Counted from the first letter of the stretch, positions 3,737 through 12,598 are shown. The stretch: DNA of 22,054 bases from Candidatus Moranbacteria bacterium CG_4_8_14_3_um_filter_34_16 (GCA_002782345.1 PFHO01000065.1:1-22054); one strand, 5' to 3'. Translations and numbers: made by a program. The notes: generated by a model from the sequence alone, not told the origin.

Positions 3737-6700
3737 ATGGTAAAAATCATTAAAAAAAAGATAGTTTCCCGAGAAGAAGAAATAAAGAAGGAACGAACCA
3801 AAAAAATAATTTCCACTTTTAGAAAACAAGAGGAAGAAGAATCTACGTCTAGCTTTGCCGCTAGCATCAATTTCGCTTATGTAGACACCAATCTTATCCC
3901 TATTGCCGAAGAAGACATAAAAATTTTAACCGAGAAAGAATCCAAGGAAAACAATGTAGCTATTATTTATAAAGTCGGAAGAACTGTTTCTCTTGTTTCC
4001 ACCGATCCAACTCAAGAAAAACCAAAAAAATTCATAGAAAAGGTTCAAAAAGAAAATGGCTGGAAAACAAAAATTTTTGTAATTTCTCGTTCTAATATGG
4101 AACGAATTTGGGATAAATACAAAAAAATTGTTTTTTTAGACATTTTAGACCAAGCCAATCTAAGTCTGAGCGATGAAAATTTGTCCGAGTTTAAAAAAGA
4201 ATTAGGAGATTTGGTTACTTTGAAAAGTCGTATAAATGAAATGCCTACTACTGAAATTCTTAATGTGATAATGTCCGGAGCGTATGTTTTGAAAGCTAGT
4301 GATGTCCATATTGAACCGGAAGAAAACACTTTTCGTTTGCGTTATCGCATTGATGGAGTTTTGCAAGATGTCGCTTCCTTTCCTTTGAAAATTTTTAGAA
4401 ATATCATCTCTCGAATAAAATTAATGGCCGGAATGAAGATAAATTTGAATGATATCGCCCAAGATGGAACTTTTAAAATAAAAATCGGATCCGCTATAAA
4501 AAATAAAAATATTGAAACTCGCGTTTCCATTATTCCCGGAAATTTTGGAGAGTCTGTTGTTATCCGCCTTCTTGATCCCGATTCTATAAAAGTAAGTTTG
4601 GAAAGTTTAGGTTTTCGCGGTTTGGCCGCAGAAAATGTCCAAAAAGAAATTGAGGCGCCAAACGGAATGATTCTTAATACTGGTCCTACCGGTTCGGGAA
4701 AAACCACCACGCTCTATGCCATCATCAATAAACTGAACACTCCTGAAAAAAAAATAATTACAGTAGAAGACCCAATTGAATATGAACTTTCCGGAATTTC
4801 TCAAACCCAAGTGGAAAAAACACGGGGTTATTCTTTTGCCAATGGATTGCGAGCAATTGTTCGTCAAGACCCGGATATAATTTTGGTAGGAGAAATTAGA
4901 GATGATGAAACTGCTGATATCGCTGTCAATTCAGCGCTTACCGGTCATTTGGTTTTATCTTCTCTCCATACTAATAATGCCGTAGGCGCTATTCCTCGTT
5001 TTTTGGAATTAGGTATTAAACCTTCCCTTATGTCTCCCGCCATCAACCTTATTATTGGACAAAGATTAGTGCGAAAACTTTGCGAAAACTGCAAAGAAGC
5101 CTACGCACCGGCTAAAGAATCTATTGATTCCATAAAAAAAATAATTTCCATTATTTCTCCTAAAGCCAAAGTTGAAATTCCCAAAAATATTGAAACTCTT
5201 TATCGTCCCGTAGGATGTTCAAAATGCAATCAATTGGGATATAAGGGGCGGGTTGGAATTTTTGAAGTTCTTTTCATAAATGAAGAAATTGAAAAATTGA
5301 TTATGGATTTGGCGGGAGAAACCGATTTAGCTATCGCAGCTTTGGAGTCTGGAATGACAACAATGCTCCAAGATGGAATTTTAAAAGCGATTGAAGGCAT
5401 AACTTCTATTGACGAAGTTCAAAGAGTTACCGGACAGGGAAAATTTTTGGAAGAAATTTATGAAAAATTGATGACAGCCAATTTGTCCCGTTCTATTACA
5501 ATTAACAAGAAAATATATGATTTAGCTCAAAAAAGCGTTCATAACTTCACTGATTTTCAAAAAATAATTAACCAAATAAAAACTACCGAATTAGTCCAAG
5601 CAATTTTTTCTGGAGCGGTTGAACTGGGAACTGGAGATGTTCACATTGAACCTGATGAAAATAATATAAAAATTCGTTTCAGAGTTGACGGTATTTTGCA
5701 AACCGCCGCCACAATTGAAAAAACTGAATATCCTAATTTTCTAGGAGAAATAAAATTGCTTTCTGGGATTAAAACCGAAATCAGACAAGGCGTTGTAGAT
5801 TCTCGATTTAGTATAAAATTCAATCAAGAAATAGAACATGCTCCGGAATCTTCCATAGATGTGAGAGTTTCCATCATATTGGGAGGATACGGAGAAACAG
5901 TTGTGTTGCGTCTTCTTTTCAAATCCAATTTAGCTTATGATCTCACTCAGTTAGGTATTAGAAAAGAAAACTTGGATAAAATTATGGAAGAAATTTCCAA
6001 ACCTACCGGAATTATTCTCAATACCGGCCCTACCGGTTCGGGGAAAACAACCACGCTTTACTCTATTCTGCAATATCTTAACAAGCCCGAATTAAAAATA
6101 ATCACTGTGGAAGATCCGATTGAATATCAACTTTCCGGAATTTTGCAAACTTCCGTTAATGAAAAAGATGGTTACACTTTTTCCACCGCTCTTCGCCAAC
6201 TTTTGCGTCAAAATCCGGATATAATGATGATCGGAGAAATGCGCGACACTGAAACAGCTCAGACAGCTGTGCAAGCCGCTCTTACCGGTCATATGGTTAT
6301 TTCCACTATTCATACTAATAACGCCGCAGGAACCGTTTCTAGAATGACTAATATGGGGGTTTCTCCTTCTGATATCGCCACTTCTGTTAATGCTTTTATC
6401 GCTCAAAGATTAGTGCGAAAACTTTGCGATTGCAAGAGAAAAGAAAAACCAGGCGAGGAAGAAAAAGAAATCATAAAAAATGTTCTAAAAACTATTTCGC
6501 CAAAAAGTAAAGTAAAAATTCCCGCCATTGAAAATGTTTATCACCCTGTAGGATGTCCCAAATGCAATCAATTGGGATATAAAGGAAGAATGACCATTAG
6601 TGAAGTTTTTCAACTTTCCAAAAAAATAAAAGAAATGATAGGCAATGGAGCTTTAAGCGAGGATTTAGAAGAAGAAGCAATCAAAGAAGGTATGCTTACG

Positions 6701-6778
6701 ATGACACAAGACGGCATCTTGCGAGTTCTTTCCGGAGAAACCACATTGGAGGAGATAAAAAGAGTAACAATTTTGTAA
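3737..6778 (+). CDS. Tandem PilB/GspE-type pilus assembly ATPase (two full modules)
   Basis: PilB/GspE ATPases are cytoplasmic hexamers that drive pilin assembly in type IV pili and type II secretion; members usually have about 560-600 residues. This one has 1013 and contains two modules. Module 1 has an N-terminal domain (about 1-150), Walker A GPTGSGKT at 316-323, a Walker B region around PDIILVGEIRDDE at about 378-390, the His-box LTGHLVLSSLHTNN, and a CxxC zinc knuckle (CENC...CSKC). Module 2 repeats the series: DVHIEPDENNIKIRFRVDG, Walker A at 764-771, NPDIMMIGEMRD, LTGHMVISTIHTNN, and C-terminal CPKC. Its first knuckle is shortened to CDC. Both Walker motifs look intact. Stretches of 26 and 23 bases are identical between the halves, so the duplication is young or kept alike by gene conversion. 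No pilin or PilC gene lies in the window. Confidence 0.92.
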   Translation: MVKIIKKKIVSREEEIKKERTKKIISTFRKQEEEESTSSFAASINFAYVDTNLIPIAEEDIKILTEKESKENNVAIIYKVGRTVSLVSTDPTQEKPKKFIEKVQKENGWKTKIFVISRSNMERIWDKYKKIVFLDILDQANLSLSDENLSEFKKELGDLVTLKSRINEMPTTEILNVIMSGAYVLKASDVHIEPEENTFRLRYRIDGVLQDVASFPLKIFRNIISRIKLMAGMKINLNDIAQDGTFKIKIGSAIKNKNIETRVSIIPGNFGESVVIRLLDPDSIKVSLESLGFRGLAAENVQKEIEAPNGMILNTGPTGSGKTTTLYAIINKLNTPEKKIITVEDPIEYELSGISQTQVEKTRGYSFANGLRAIVRQDPDIILVGEIRDDETADIAVNSALTGHLVLSSLHTNNAVGAIPRFLELGIKPSLMSPAINLIIGQRLVRKLCENCKEAYAPAKESIDSIKKIISIISPKAKVEIPKNIETLYRPVGCSKCNQLGYKGRVGIFEVLFINEEIEKLIMDLAGETDLAIAALESGMTTMLQDGILKAIEGITSIDEVQRVTGQGKFLEEIYEKLMTANLSRSITINKKIYDLAQKSVHNFTDFQKIINQIKTTELVQAIFSGAVELGTGDVHIEPDENNIKIRFRVDGILQTAATIEKTEYPNFLGEIKLLSGIKTEIRQGVVDSRFSIKFNQEIEHAPESSIDVRVSIILGGYGETVVLRLLFKSNLAYDLTQLGIRKENLDKIMEEISKPTGIILNTGPTGSGKTTTLYSILQYLNKPELKIITVEDPIEYQLSGILQTSVNEKDGYTFSTALRQLLRQNPDIMMIGEMRDTETAQTAVQAALTGHMVISTIHTNNAAGTVSRMTNMGVSPSDIATSVNAFIAQRLVRKLCDCKRKEKPGEEEKEIIKNVLKTISPKSKVKIPAIENVYHPVGCPKCNQLGYKGRMTISEVFQLSKKIKEMIGNGALSEDLEEEAIKEGMLTMTQDGILRVLSGETTLEEIKRVTIL

Positions 6779-6783
6779 AAAAT

Positions 6784-6809
6784 AAAAAAAGACGCCGAAC
6801 GTCTTTTTT
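6784..6809 (+). terminator. Terminator of the tandem PilB gene
   Basis: A7-GACG, loop CCGAA, CGTC-T6, starting 6 nt after the stop codon. The A/T runs extend the short GC stem and make it usable in both directions. Confidence 0.8.
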
Positions 6810-6889
6810 GAAACACTTCTTAGTTTGAATAAAAAAAATAGCGCTAATCTGCAGGCAAAAATCTGAACTAAGAGCCCAGAAAAAGGAAC

Positions 6890-7138
6890 GATATCGAGGC
6901 ACGGTCCAGTTTTAGCCTCGCGCCATTTTCAGCAATATATAATAGTTCTAAAAATTAAAATAATAAAAGGTTGATTTAACTTTAGCTATGTTTATATTTA
7001 TTGCGAAAAATGGCACGAGGAAAACCAATCCGCCCATATCTTGAAAAAAGTTCCCCAATTGATGATAAAAGATAGAAATCACCAATTGCCCACAGTTTAC
7101 TGCTAGCCATCCGTAAACTATTGCATAATTTCAGATGA
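6890..7138 (-). ncRNA. Possible minus-strand small RNA or decayed ORF
   Basis: A consensus minus-strand promoter (7145-7173) should start RNA near 7138, but no normal gene follows. Hairpins on that strand are AGTTTAC/GTAAACT (7119-7094), an 11-bp stem CAATTGGTGAT/ATCATCAATTG (7088-7056) with a G.U that would be a C.A mismatch on the plus strand, and CGAGGC/GCCTCG (6920-6895). A 42-codon ORF (7110-6982, ending YGRIGFPRAIFRNKYKHS) lies across it without a Shine-Dalgarno. The tail faintly recalls transposase N-termini. I lean to an RNA gene or a remnant. No clear U-tract terminator is seen. The remaining part of this 547-base spacer (7190-7325) is AT-rich leader for ruvB. Confidence 0.3.
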
Positions 7139-7144
7139 CTGTCC

Positions 7145-7173
7145 AACCTAGCATAATTTGTTAACTTTGTCAA
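7145..7173 (-). promoter_or_regulatory. Leftward promoter overlapping the ruvB-side promoter
   Basis: On the minus strand TTGACA (7173-7168), 17 nt, TAGGTT (7150-7145), with TGC ahead of the -10 (extended -10). It occupies the same DNA as the rightward promoter 7158-7186, so polymerase can use only one at a time. Confidence 0.6.
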
Positions 7174-7186
7174 ATGGTGCTAGAAT
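7158..7186 (+). promoter_or_regulatory. Rightward promoter for ruvB and downstream genes
   Basis: TTGTTA (7158-7163), 17 nt, TAGAAT (7181-7186) with an extended TGC. RNA would start near 7193 and leave a leader of about 130 nt before the ruvB ATG. A nearer, weaker AT-rich start cannot be excluded. Confidence 0.6.
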
Positions 7187-7325
7187 ACAAGAGAAGAACT
7201 TGTGTATTTTTTAAAAAAATTATTCAAACTAGATTTTAAATTTAAAAAAAATAATTCCTCAAATTAGCGATTTTTACTGAATTTGTCGTTTAAAATACTA
7301 AAACGTGAAAACTCTAATATAAATT

Positions 7326-8327
7326 ATGATCACTCAATCCCAAGAACAACCAGAAGATCTTGTTTTTGATGTAACTTTGCGACCGCAAAAATTTTCCGAA
7401 TATGTCGGACAAGAAAAAGTAAAAAATAATTTGAATATTTTAATTCAAGCCGCTAAAAAAAGAGAAGAGTCCATTGAACATGTTCTTCTTTATGGTCCGG
7501 CGGGATTAGGGAAAACAACTCTTGCCAACATTATTGCTCGCGAAATGGACGTTAGCATTAAAACCACTTCTGGACCGGCAATTGAAAAAGTGGGAGATTT
7601 CGGATCCATTTTAACCAATTTAAACGACGGGGATATTTTGTTTATTGATGAAATTCATCGTCTTAACAAATCCATTGAAGAAATTCTTTATCCAGCGATG
7701 GAAGATTATAAATTGGATATTATTATCGGCAAAGGTCCTTCCGCCAGAACTATTCAACTAGATTTGCCCCGCTTCACTTTAATTGGCGCCACCACCAAAT
7801 TAGGCGCTCTTTCCAATCCTTTGAGAAATCGTTTCGGAGCTATTCATCGCTTGGATTTTTATTCCAACCAAGAAATCAAGAAAATTTTAGAAAGATCTTC
7901 CAAGATATTGGGCGTTCAAGCAAATGAATCAGGTTTGGATAAAATCGCCAGTTGCGCTCGTTGCACCCCCCGTATAGCCAATCGTTTATTAAAAAGAGTG
8001 CGAGATTTTTCCCAAATAAAAAATTATCCGATTATAGACAATCTTGTCGCCACAGAAGCTTTGCAAATGATAGATATTGATCCAATCGGATTGGAACAAA
8101 CCGATAAAAATATCCTAAAAACTATTATTGAAAAATTTGAAGGCGGTCCGGTGGGATTGGGGACCATCGCCGCCGCCACATCGGAAGAAATAAGAACCAT
8201 TGAAGATGTCTACGAACCTTATCTGCTCCAAATCGGTTTTTTGGCGCGCACTCCCCGAGGAAGAATTGCTACTAAAAACGCTTACGAACATTTGGGTCTA
8301 AAATATATAAACAATAAACTTCTCTAA
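7326..8327 (+). CDS. ruvB: Holliday junction branch migration ATPase RuvB
   Basis: RuvB is the AAA+ motor of the RuvABC complex and drives branch migration of Holliday junctions in recombination repair. The 333-aa length is normal. Visible motifs are the RuvB N-terminal RPQKFSEYVGQEKVK, Walker A GPAGLGKT (57-64), Walker B ILFIDEIHRL (Asp108-Glu109), sensor 1 FTLIGATTKLGAL, an arginine-finger region RNRFGAIHRLDFY, and the C-terminal winged-helix text GGPVGLGTIAAATSEE with QIGFLARTPRGR. The ATG at 7326 lacks a Shine-Dalgarno but fits the family start. The next gene begins 1 nt after the stop, so it heads a co-transcribed group. Its partner ruvC is 3.7 kb downstream and ruvA is not in the window. 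Confidence 0.97.
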   Translation: MITQSQEQPEDLVFDVTLRPQKFSEYVGQEKVKNNLNILIQAAKKREESIEHVLLYGPAGLGKTTLANIIAREMDVSIKTTSGPAIEKVGDFGSILTNLNDGDILFIDEIHRLNKSIEEILYPAMEDYKLDIIIGKGPSARTIQLDLPRFTLIGATTKLGALSNPLRNRFGAIHRLDFYSNQEIKKILERSSKILGVQANESGLDKIASCARCTPRIANRLLKRVRDFSQIKNYPIIDNLVATEALQMIDIDPIGLEQTDKNILKTIIEKFEGGPVGLGTIAAATSEEIRTIEDVYEPYLLQIGFLARTPRGRIATKNAYEHLGLKYINNKLL

Positions 8328-8328
8328 A

Positions 8329-8547
8329 ATGTTATATTTAATTTTTGCCCTTTATTTCATTGTTATTATAAGTTTTATTTTACTTTATTTTTTTATCATT
8401 TATCATCTGTCAAGATATTCCGTTAACACAGAACTTAAAAAAATAATTCTGCCTTTTTTCACCATTATTTCCGCTTTGCTCCTTTTTTCCAATATTATTC
8501 TTTTTTTGTCTGTTGATTGGAAAGCCCTGTTTTATCAATTTTTTTAA
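8329..8547 (+). CDS. 72-aa two-helix membrane protein, unknown function
   Basis: The first about 28 residues are almost entirely hydrophobic (YLIFALYFIVIISFILLYFF), followed by a short polar loop with HLSRYSVNTELKK and a second hydrophobic segment (about 40-62), so two membrane helices are likely. No family motif is recognised. It starts 1 nt after ruvB and ends 15 nt before the PH-domain gene, so translation coupled to ruvB is likely. Confidence 0.7.
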   Translation: MLYLIFALYFIVIISFILLYFFIIYHLSRYSVNTELKKIILPFFTIISALLLFSNIILFLSVDWKALFYQFF

Positions 8548-8562
8548 ACAAAATTTTTATAT

Positions 8563-9150
8563 ATGAAAAATCTTGCTCAATACCACTTTGACGGTCAAAA
8601 AAAAGATGAAATCATTCTTTTAGTTCTTCACCGACATTGGTTTGACATTTTGATTCAATTTGGCGTTATATTTTTTATGCTTCTCCTTTTGGCGAGAAGT
8701 TATTTTATTTCTTCCTTTCTTTTTCCCAATTTTCAAGGAGAAGAATTTATTCCTTTTTTCGCTTTTTTAAGAAATTTGTTTTTTATTTTTATTTGGATGA
8801 TTTTTTTTGTTATTTGGATTGATTATTATTTAGACGTTTGGATTGTAACAAATAAACGCATTGTAAACATTGAACAAAAAGCTCTTTTTTCCCGAATAAC
8901 CAGCGAATTGGAATTGGAAAATATTCAAGATATAACCACTGATGTTCACGGAGTCATTCCTACTTTTCTCAATTATGGAAATCTTTTTGTACAAACCGCC
9001 GCCGAAAAAGAAAGATTTATTTTCAGAAATATTCCTGATCCTTATTCCGTTAAAGATTTGATTATGAATTTGCAAAATAAAGTTGAACGCGCGGAAGAAA
9101 ATCAGTTTGGAGAAATGCTTAGGAAAAAAATCAAAAAAGAAATAAGCTAA
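8563..9150 (+). CDS. Membrane protein with bacterial PH domain (YdbS/DUF304-like)
   Basis: The 195-aa protein has a short cytoplasmic start (QYHFDGQKKDEIILLVLHRHW), two membrane helices (about 28-50 and 66-88), then YYLDVWIVTNKRIVNIEQKALFSR and LENIQDITTDVHGVIPTFLNYGNLFVQTA. The WIVTNKRI and QDITTDVHG text is typical of the bacterial PH-like fold of the YdbS/DUF304 type. The PH part (about 88-165) is presumably cytoplasmic, with a charged C-terminal tail. The function of these proteins is poorly known. It belongs to the ruvB group by spacing (15 nt upstream, 27 nt to the next gene). Confidence 0.8.
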   Translation: MKNLAQYHFDGQKKDEIILLVLHRHWFDILIQFGVIFFMLLLLARSYFISSFLFPNFQGEEFIPFFAFLRNLFFIFIWMIFFVIWIDYYLDVWIVTNKRIVNIEQKALFSRITSELELENIQDITTDVHGVIPTFLNYGNLFVQTAAEKERFIFRNIPDPYSVKDLIMNLQNKVERAEENQFGEMLRKKIKKEIS

Positions 9151-9177
9151 ATTTTTCAAGCATATCATAATTGAGAA

Positions 9178-11094
9178 ATGAAAAAGAAAATATTTTTCCT
9201 TTTTTTACTGGGGGGGATTTATTTTTTTGTTGCGTTTCAAATAAATTTTCGCTGTTATGCTTCTGACGAAAATGATTTGGTTATCAGCGAGGTCTTGCCT
9301 AATCCATCCGGCTCTGAAAAAGAAAATGAATTTGTAGAATTACATAATTCTACCGACAAGGATATTAGCTTGGATAATTGGCAATTATCTATAGAAACTA
9401 TTGATTTAAAAAGTTCTGATTTTTTTATTTTGTCCGGAAATATTAAATCGGGAGAATATAAATCTTTTTACAATACCGTTACTTTATATAACAAAAAAAG
9501 CAAACTATCTTTATTTAGCCCCGAATCAAAATTAATTAGCGAGATAATCTATACCACACCCGACAACGAAAATTTTTCTTATAGTTTAATTTGTAATTTA
9601 TGGGGTTGGGTTTATCCTGCAACACCTAATAATAAAAATCCAAGTTGCGAAAAAGAAAATGAAGAAATTCCTGAAGAAAATATAAAAAATTATTCTGACA
9701 AAATATTTATTAGTGAATTTTTGCCGGCACCTTCCGATGAATCGGGAAATGAAGAATTTATCGAACTTTATAATCCTAGCGATAAAAATGAGGATCTTAC
9801 GGACTGGATTTTGCGTGATGGATCAAAAACAGGAAAGTATATTTTTCCCAAAAATACCCTCTTAAAATCAACTGCCTTTTTGATTATTTATAAAAAAGAT
9901 TTTAAATTTGCTTTGAATAATTCTGGTTCAGAAAAAGTTTTACTTTTTAATCCAAATAAAAAAGAAGTTTTTCGTGTGGAATATTCATCTTCTAAAACTG
10001 ATCGATCCTACGCTTTTGATGGCGAGAAATGGCGCTGGACATCCCTACTTACTCCGGGAGCGGAAAATTCTTTTGACAAAATTTTGTCTGGAAAAATAAC
10101 TCTGAGTAAAAAAATATACAAAAATACTTACGCTTATTTTTATGTCGCGGTTGGTAAAGACACCAAAAAATTTGTTTGGGATTTTGGCGATGGACATAAA
10201 AGTTATTTGAAAAAAACCAAACATAAATATAAAAAAGATGGAAAATATTCCGCCAGTCTCAAAATCACCGGCGATGGAGAAGATAAAACTTATGATTTCA
10301 TCGTTAAGGTGGAAAAATATAAAGCGCCTAAAATTAGAATTGTCAGTTTTTCACCCAACCCTAAAGGCAGTGACACAAAAAATGAATGGATTGAAATTAA
10401 AAATGAATCCCAGAAAAAAATTAATCTTAAAAACTGGTCAATTGCCACTGGTTGGGAAAAAATGATTAACCATCCTATCCGTGAAAAATTTGAAATCAAA
10501 GCCGGCAAAACCAAAAAACTCCTGCGCAATATTTGCGCTTTCACTTTGGTTAACACAAAAAACAAAATAGAATTGCGCGATCCTTCCGGAAAAATTGCGC
10601 AAAAAATAAAATACAATCATGGTGAAGAATCTGTGAGCGAAGATGAAATTTATTCAAAAATTGATAAGGACTGGGAATGGGTAGAAACACAAAATGATAC
10701 TAAAAATGAAATTGAACATCCTCTCCCCTCTTTAAAAGAAACCAATCAAAAAACAAACAAAGAAAACGCTACCATAACAGAGGAATTTATTCTTAATATC
10801 CCTGACTCCGAAATTCAAACCAGTATTGGAAAATACACCCTCTCTCCATCTTGGCAAAAGAAAAAAGACACCCAACAAAAATTGGTTCTTTTAAACTCCA
10901 AGCTTCAAAAACCCCAAACAATTCTCGCCAACCAACCTAAAGTTCTCGGCACTCAAAAAATAAGCTTAGTGGAAAATTATTATTTTTTCATTAATTCATC
11001 AAAACAAAAACATTGGGCGATTGAATTATTGGAAAATAGTTGGAATAAAATAAATTTTTCTCTAAATTATTTTCGCTTGAAAATTGCAATTTAA
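9178..11094 (+). CDS. Secreted protein with three lamin-tail domains and a PKD domain
   Basis: The 638-aa product starts with a signal peptide (MKKK plus a hydrophobic core to about residue 27). Three lamin-tail-like domains follow the pattern ISE-hydrophobic-PNP...NE-(FW)-(VI)-E-L...N-W: about 33-155 (VISEVLPNPSGSEKENEFVEL), 172-290 (ISEFLPAPSDESGNEEFIEL) and 388-500 (IRIVSFSPNPKGSDTKNEWIEI). A PKD-like domain with WDFGDGHKSY lies at about 310-385. The C-terminal about 130 residues are polar and of unknown fold. Such LTD proteins are common on the surface of Patescibacteria and are thought to mediate extracellular binding; the ligand here is unknown. No sortase signal or clear C-terminal anchor is visible. 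The ATG follows the PH-domain gene by 27 nt, without a Shine-Dalgarno. Confidence 0.85.
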   Translation: MKKKIFFLFLLGGIYFFVAFQINFRCYASDENDLVISEVLPNPSGSEKENEFVELHNSTDKDISLDNWQLSIETIDLKSSDFFILSGNIKSGEYKSFYNTVTLYNKKSKLSLFSPESKLISEIIYTTPDNENFSYSLICNLWGWVYPATPNNKNPSCEKENEEIPEENIKNYSDKIFISEFLPAPSDESGNEEFIELYNPSDKNEDLTDWILRDGSKTGKYIFPKNTLLKSTAFLIIYKKDFKFALNNSGSEKVLLFNPNKKEVFRVEYSSSKTDRSYAFDGEKWRWTSLLTPGAENSFDKILSGKITLSKKIYKNTYAYFYVAVGKDTKKFVWDFGDGHKSYLKKTKHKYKKDGKYSASLKITGDGEDKTYDFIVKVEKYKAPKIRIVSFSPNPKGSDTKNEWIEIKNESQKKINLKNWSIATGWEKMINHPIREKFEIKAGKTKKLLRNICAFTLVNTKNKIELRDPSGKIAQKIKYNHGEESVSEDEIYSKIDKDWEWVETQNDTKNEIEHPLPSLKETNQKTNKENATITEEFILNIPDSEIQTSIGKYTLSPSWQKKKDTQQKLVLLNSKLQKPQTILANQPKVLGTQKISLVENYYFFINSSKQKHWAIELLENSWNKINFSLNYFRLKIAI

Positions 11095-11118
11095 AATGCT
11101 AAGCTTGATTTGTATAAT
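11090..11118 (+). promoter_or_regulatory. Promoter candidate for yebC
   Basis: A perfect -10 TATAAT (11113-11118) stands 17 nt after a weak -35 (TTTAAA, 11090-11095). RNA would start near 11125. Confidence 0.4.
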
Positions 11119-11124
11119 ATTGAA

Positions 11125-11166
11125 ATACAACATGCAACATAAAACTAACGACAATTCTTGTTGTAT
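11125..11166 (+). repeat. Inverted repeat in the yebC leader
   Basis: ATACAACA (11125-11132) and TGTTGTAT (11159-11166) are perfect complements 26 nt apart, starting at the predicted RNA start and ending 27 nt before the yebC ATG. It can form a leader hairpin or be an operator; it has no U-tract. Confidence 0.4.
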
Positions 11167-11193
11167 GTTTTGTGTTTCGTGCCTTATGAATTT

Positions 11194-11904
11194 ATGTCGG
11201 GACATTCACATTGGGCGGGAATAAAACACAGAAAAGAAATCAATGACTCCAAAAGAGCCAAGATATTTACTCGCCTTGCTAAACCTATCGTTTTGGCAGC
11301 GAGAGAAGGAGGAGAAAATCCGGAAACCAATTTTAAGTTAAGATTAGCCATAGAAAAAGCACGCCAATTCAATATGCCTAAAGATAATATTGAAAAAGCC
11401 GTCAAGCGAGGAACAGGAGAGATTGCCGGAGCGGAAATAGAAGAAGCTCTTTATGAAGCAGTAGGACCGGGAGGCGTTATGATTATTATAAAAACCACTA
11501 CTGATAATCGCAATCGCACTGTTAGCGAGATAAAACATATTCTTTCCAAAAATAAAGCTAAATTGGGAGAACAAGGAAACACGCTTTGGAATTTTGATCA
11601 GGTTGGATTAATTTCTTTGGAAAAAAATTCTCAATGGGAAGAAAATGAGCTTATAGCCATTGATTCAGGCGCTATTGATGTAAAAACTGACAAAGAAAAA
11701 ACCTTCGTTTACACTAAAATCCAAGATTTAAAAAAAATTCAAACGATTTTTTCTCAAAAAAAACTTCCTTTGATTGATTTTCAAATTTTCTATTTGCCGA
11801 AAAATATCATTCAACTTAATTCTAAAAATCAACTTGACTATGATAAATTATTGGAAGATTTGGAAGATCAGGAAGATGTGGAAGAGATATTTGATAATCT
11901 TTAA
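11194..11904 (+). CDS. yebC: YebC/PmpR-family regulator or translation factor
   Basis: Members of this family (TACO1/YebC) act as translation factors that relieve ribosome stalling at proline-rich stretches and have also been described as transcription regulators. The 236-aa protein starts with the hallmark MSGHSHWAGIKHRKE, followed by KAKIFTRL-like text (RAKIFTRLAKPIVLAAREGG), NMPKDNIEKAVKRGTGE, YEAVGPGGVMIIIKTTTDNRNRT and a C-terminal LEDQEDVEEIFDNL. The frame is open to 11158, but I chose the ATG at 11194 because the family always begins MSGHSKW/HSHW. It precedes ruvC, as in many bacteria, although a 165-nt AT-rich gap separates them here. Confidence 0.95.
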   Translation: MSGHSHWAGIKHRKEINDSKRAKIFTRLAKPIVLAAREGGENPETNFKLRLAIEKARQFNMPKDNIEKAVKRGTGEIAGAEIEEALYEAVGPGGVMIIIKTTTDNRNRTVSEIKHILSKNKAKLGEQGNTLWNFDQVGLISLEKNSQWEENELIAIDSGAIDVKTDKEKTFVYTKIQDLKKIQTIFSQKKLPLIDFQIFYLPKNIIQLNSKNQLDYDKLLEDLEDQEDVEEIFDNL

Positions 11905-12069
11905 TTTGATATAATTTTTTACCCTTAAAGTAAGTTTCAAGTATTTTTTAAAAATTAGTTAAGGAATATTTTTTCAAATGTTATAAATTTCCGCTAAACT
12001 AAAAATCCATTAAAAACAAATTAAATATAATTTAATAATTTTGAAAAACATAAACTCCGCTCTTGAAAA

Positions 12070-12570
12070 ATGAAAAGAGAAGAATTGATAATTTTGGGTA
12101 TTGATCCGGGAACCGCCACTACTGGCTGGGCTATCCTTTCCCAAACAGAGGGAAATTTAAACCCTCTCGGATATGGTCATATTAGCACAGAAAAATTTTA
12201 TTCAGACGACACTAGAATTTTGGAATTATCGCAAGATCTAAAAAAAATTATCAACCAATATAAGCCTCAGGAAGCTGCCATAGAAAGTTTGTTTTTTTTT
12301 AAAAACAAAAAAACGGTTATTTCTGTCGCACAAGCTAGGGGAGCAATTCTGTTGACATTGAGACAAAACAATGTTAAAGTGTTCGGTTACACTCCGCTTC
12401 AAATCAAACAAGCACTAACTGGATATGGAAGAGCGGAAAAAAAACAAATGCAAGAAATGGTCAAAAACATTTTAAAATTAAAAACCATTCCGCAACCCGA
12501 TGACACAGCAGATGCTATCGCTATCGCTCTTTGTCATTCTCATAGCCGAAAAATGACCTTTTTAAAATAA
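12070..12570 (+). CDS. ruvC: Holliday junction resolvase RuvC
   Basis: RuvC is the endonuclease that cuts Holliday junctions within the RuvABC resolvasome. The 166-aa size is normal. The four acidic catalytic positions are visible: Asp12 in GIDPGTATTGWA, Glu72 in AAIESLFF, and Asp145 and Asp148 in PDDTADAIAIALCH. TPLQIKQALTGYGRAEKKQM matches the family's DNA-contact region. It is preceded by yebC and followed after 28 nt by the 7-TM gene, so it may be transcribed with it. There is no Shine-Dalgarno, and the upstream 165 nt contain AT-rich sequence without a confident promoter. Confidence 0.96.
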   Translation: MKREELIILGIDPGTATTGWAILSQTEGNLNPLGYGHISTEKFYSDDTRILELSQDLKKIINQYKPQEAAIESLFFFKNKKTVISVAQARGAILLTLRQNNVKVFGYTPLQIKQALTGYGRAEKKQMQEMVKNILKLKTIPQPDDTADAIAIALCHSHSRKMTFLK

Positions 12571-12598
12571 TTAGAATAAAAAAATAATTTTTAAAAAT

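Noticed and set aside
10290..10616. Minus-strand frames inside the lamin-tail gene
   Set aside because: They are mirror frames of a well-supported coding region with domain motifs on the plus strand.
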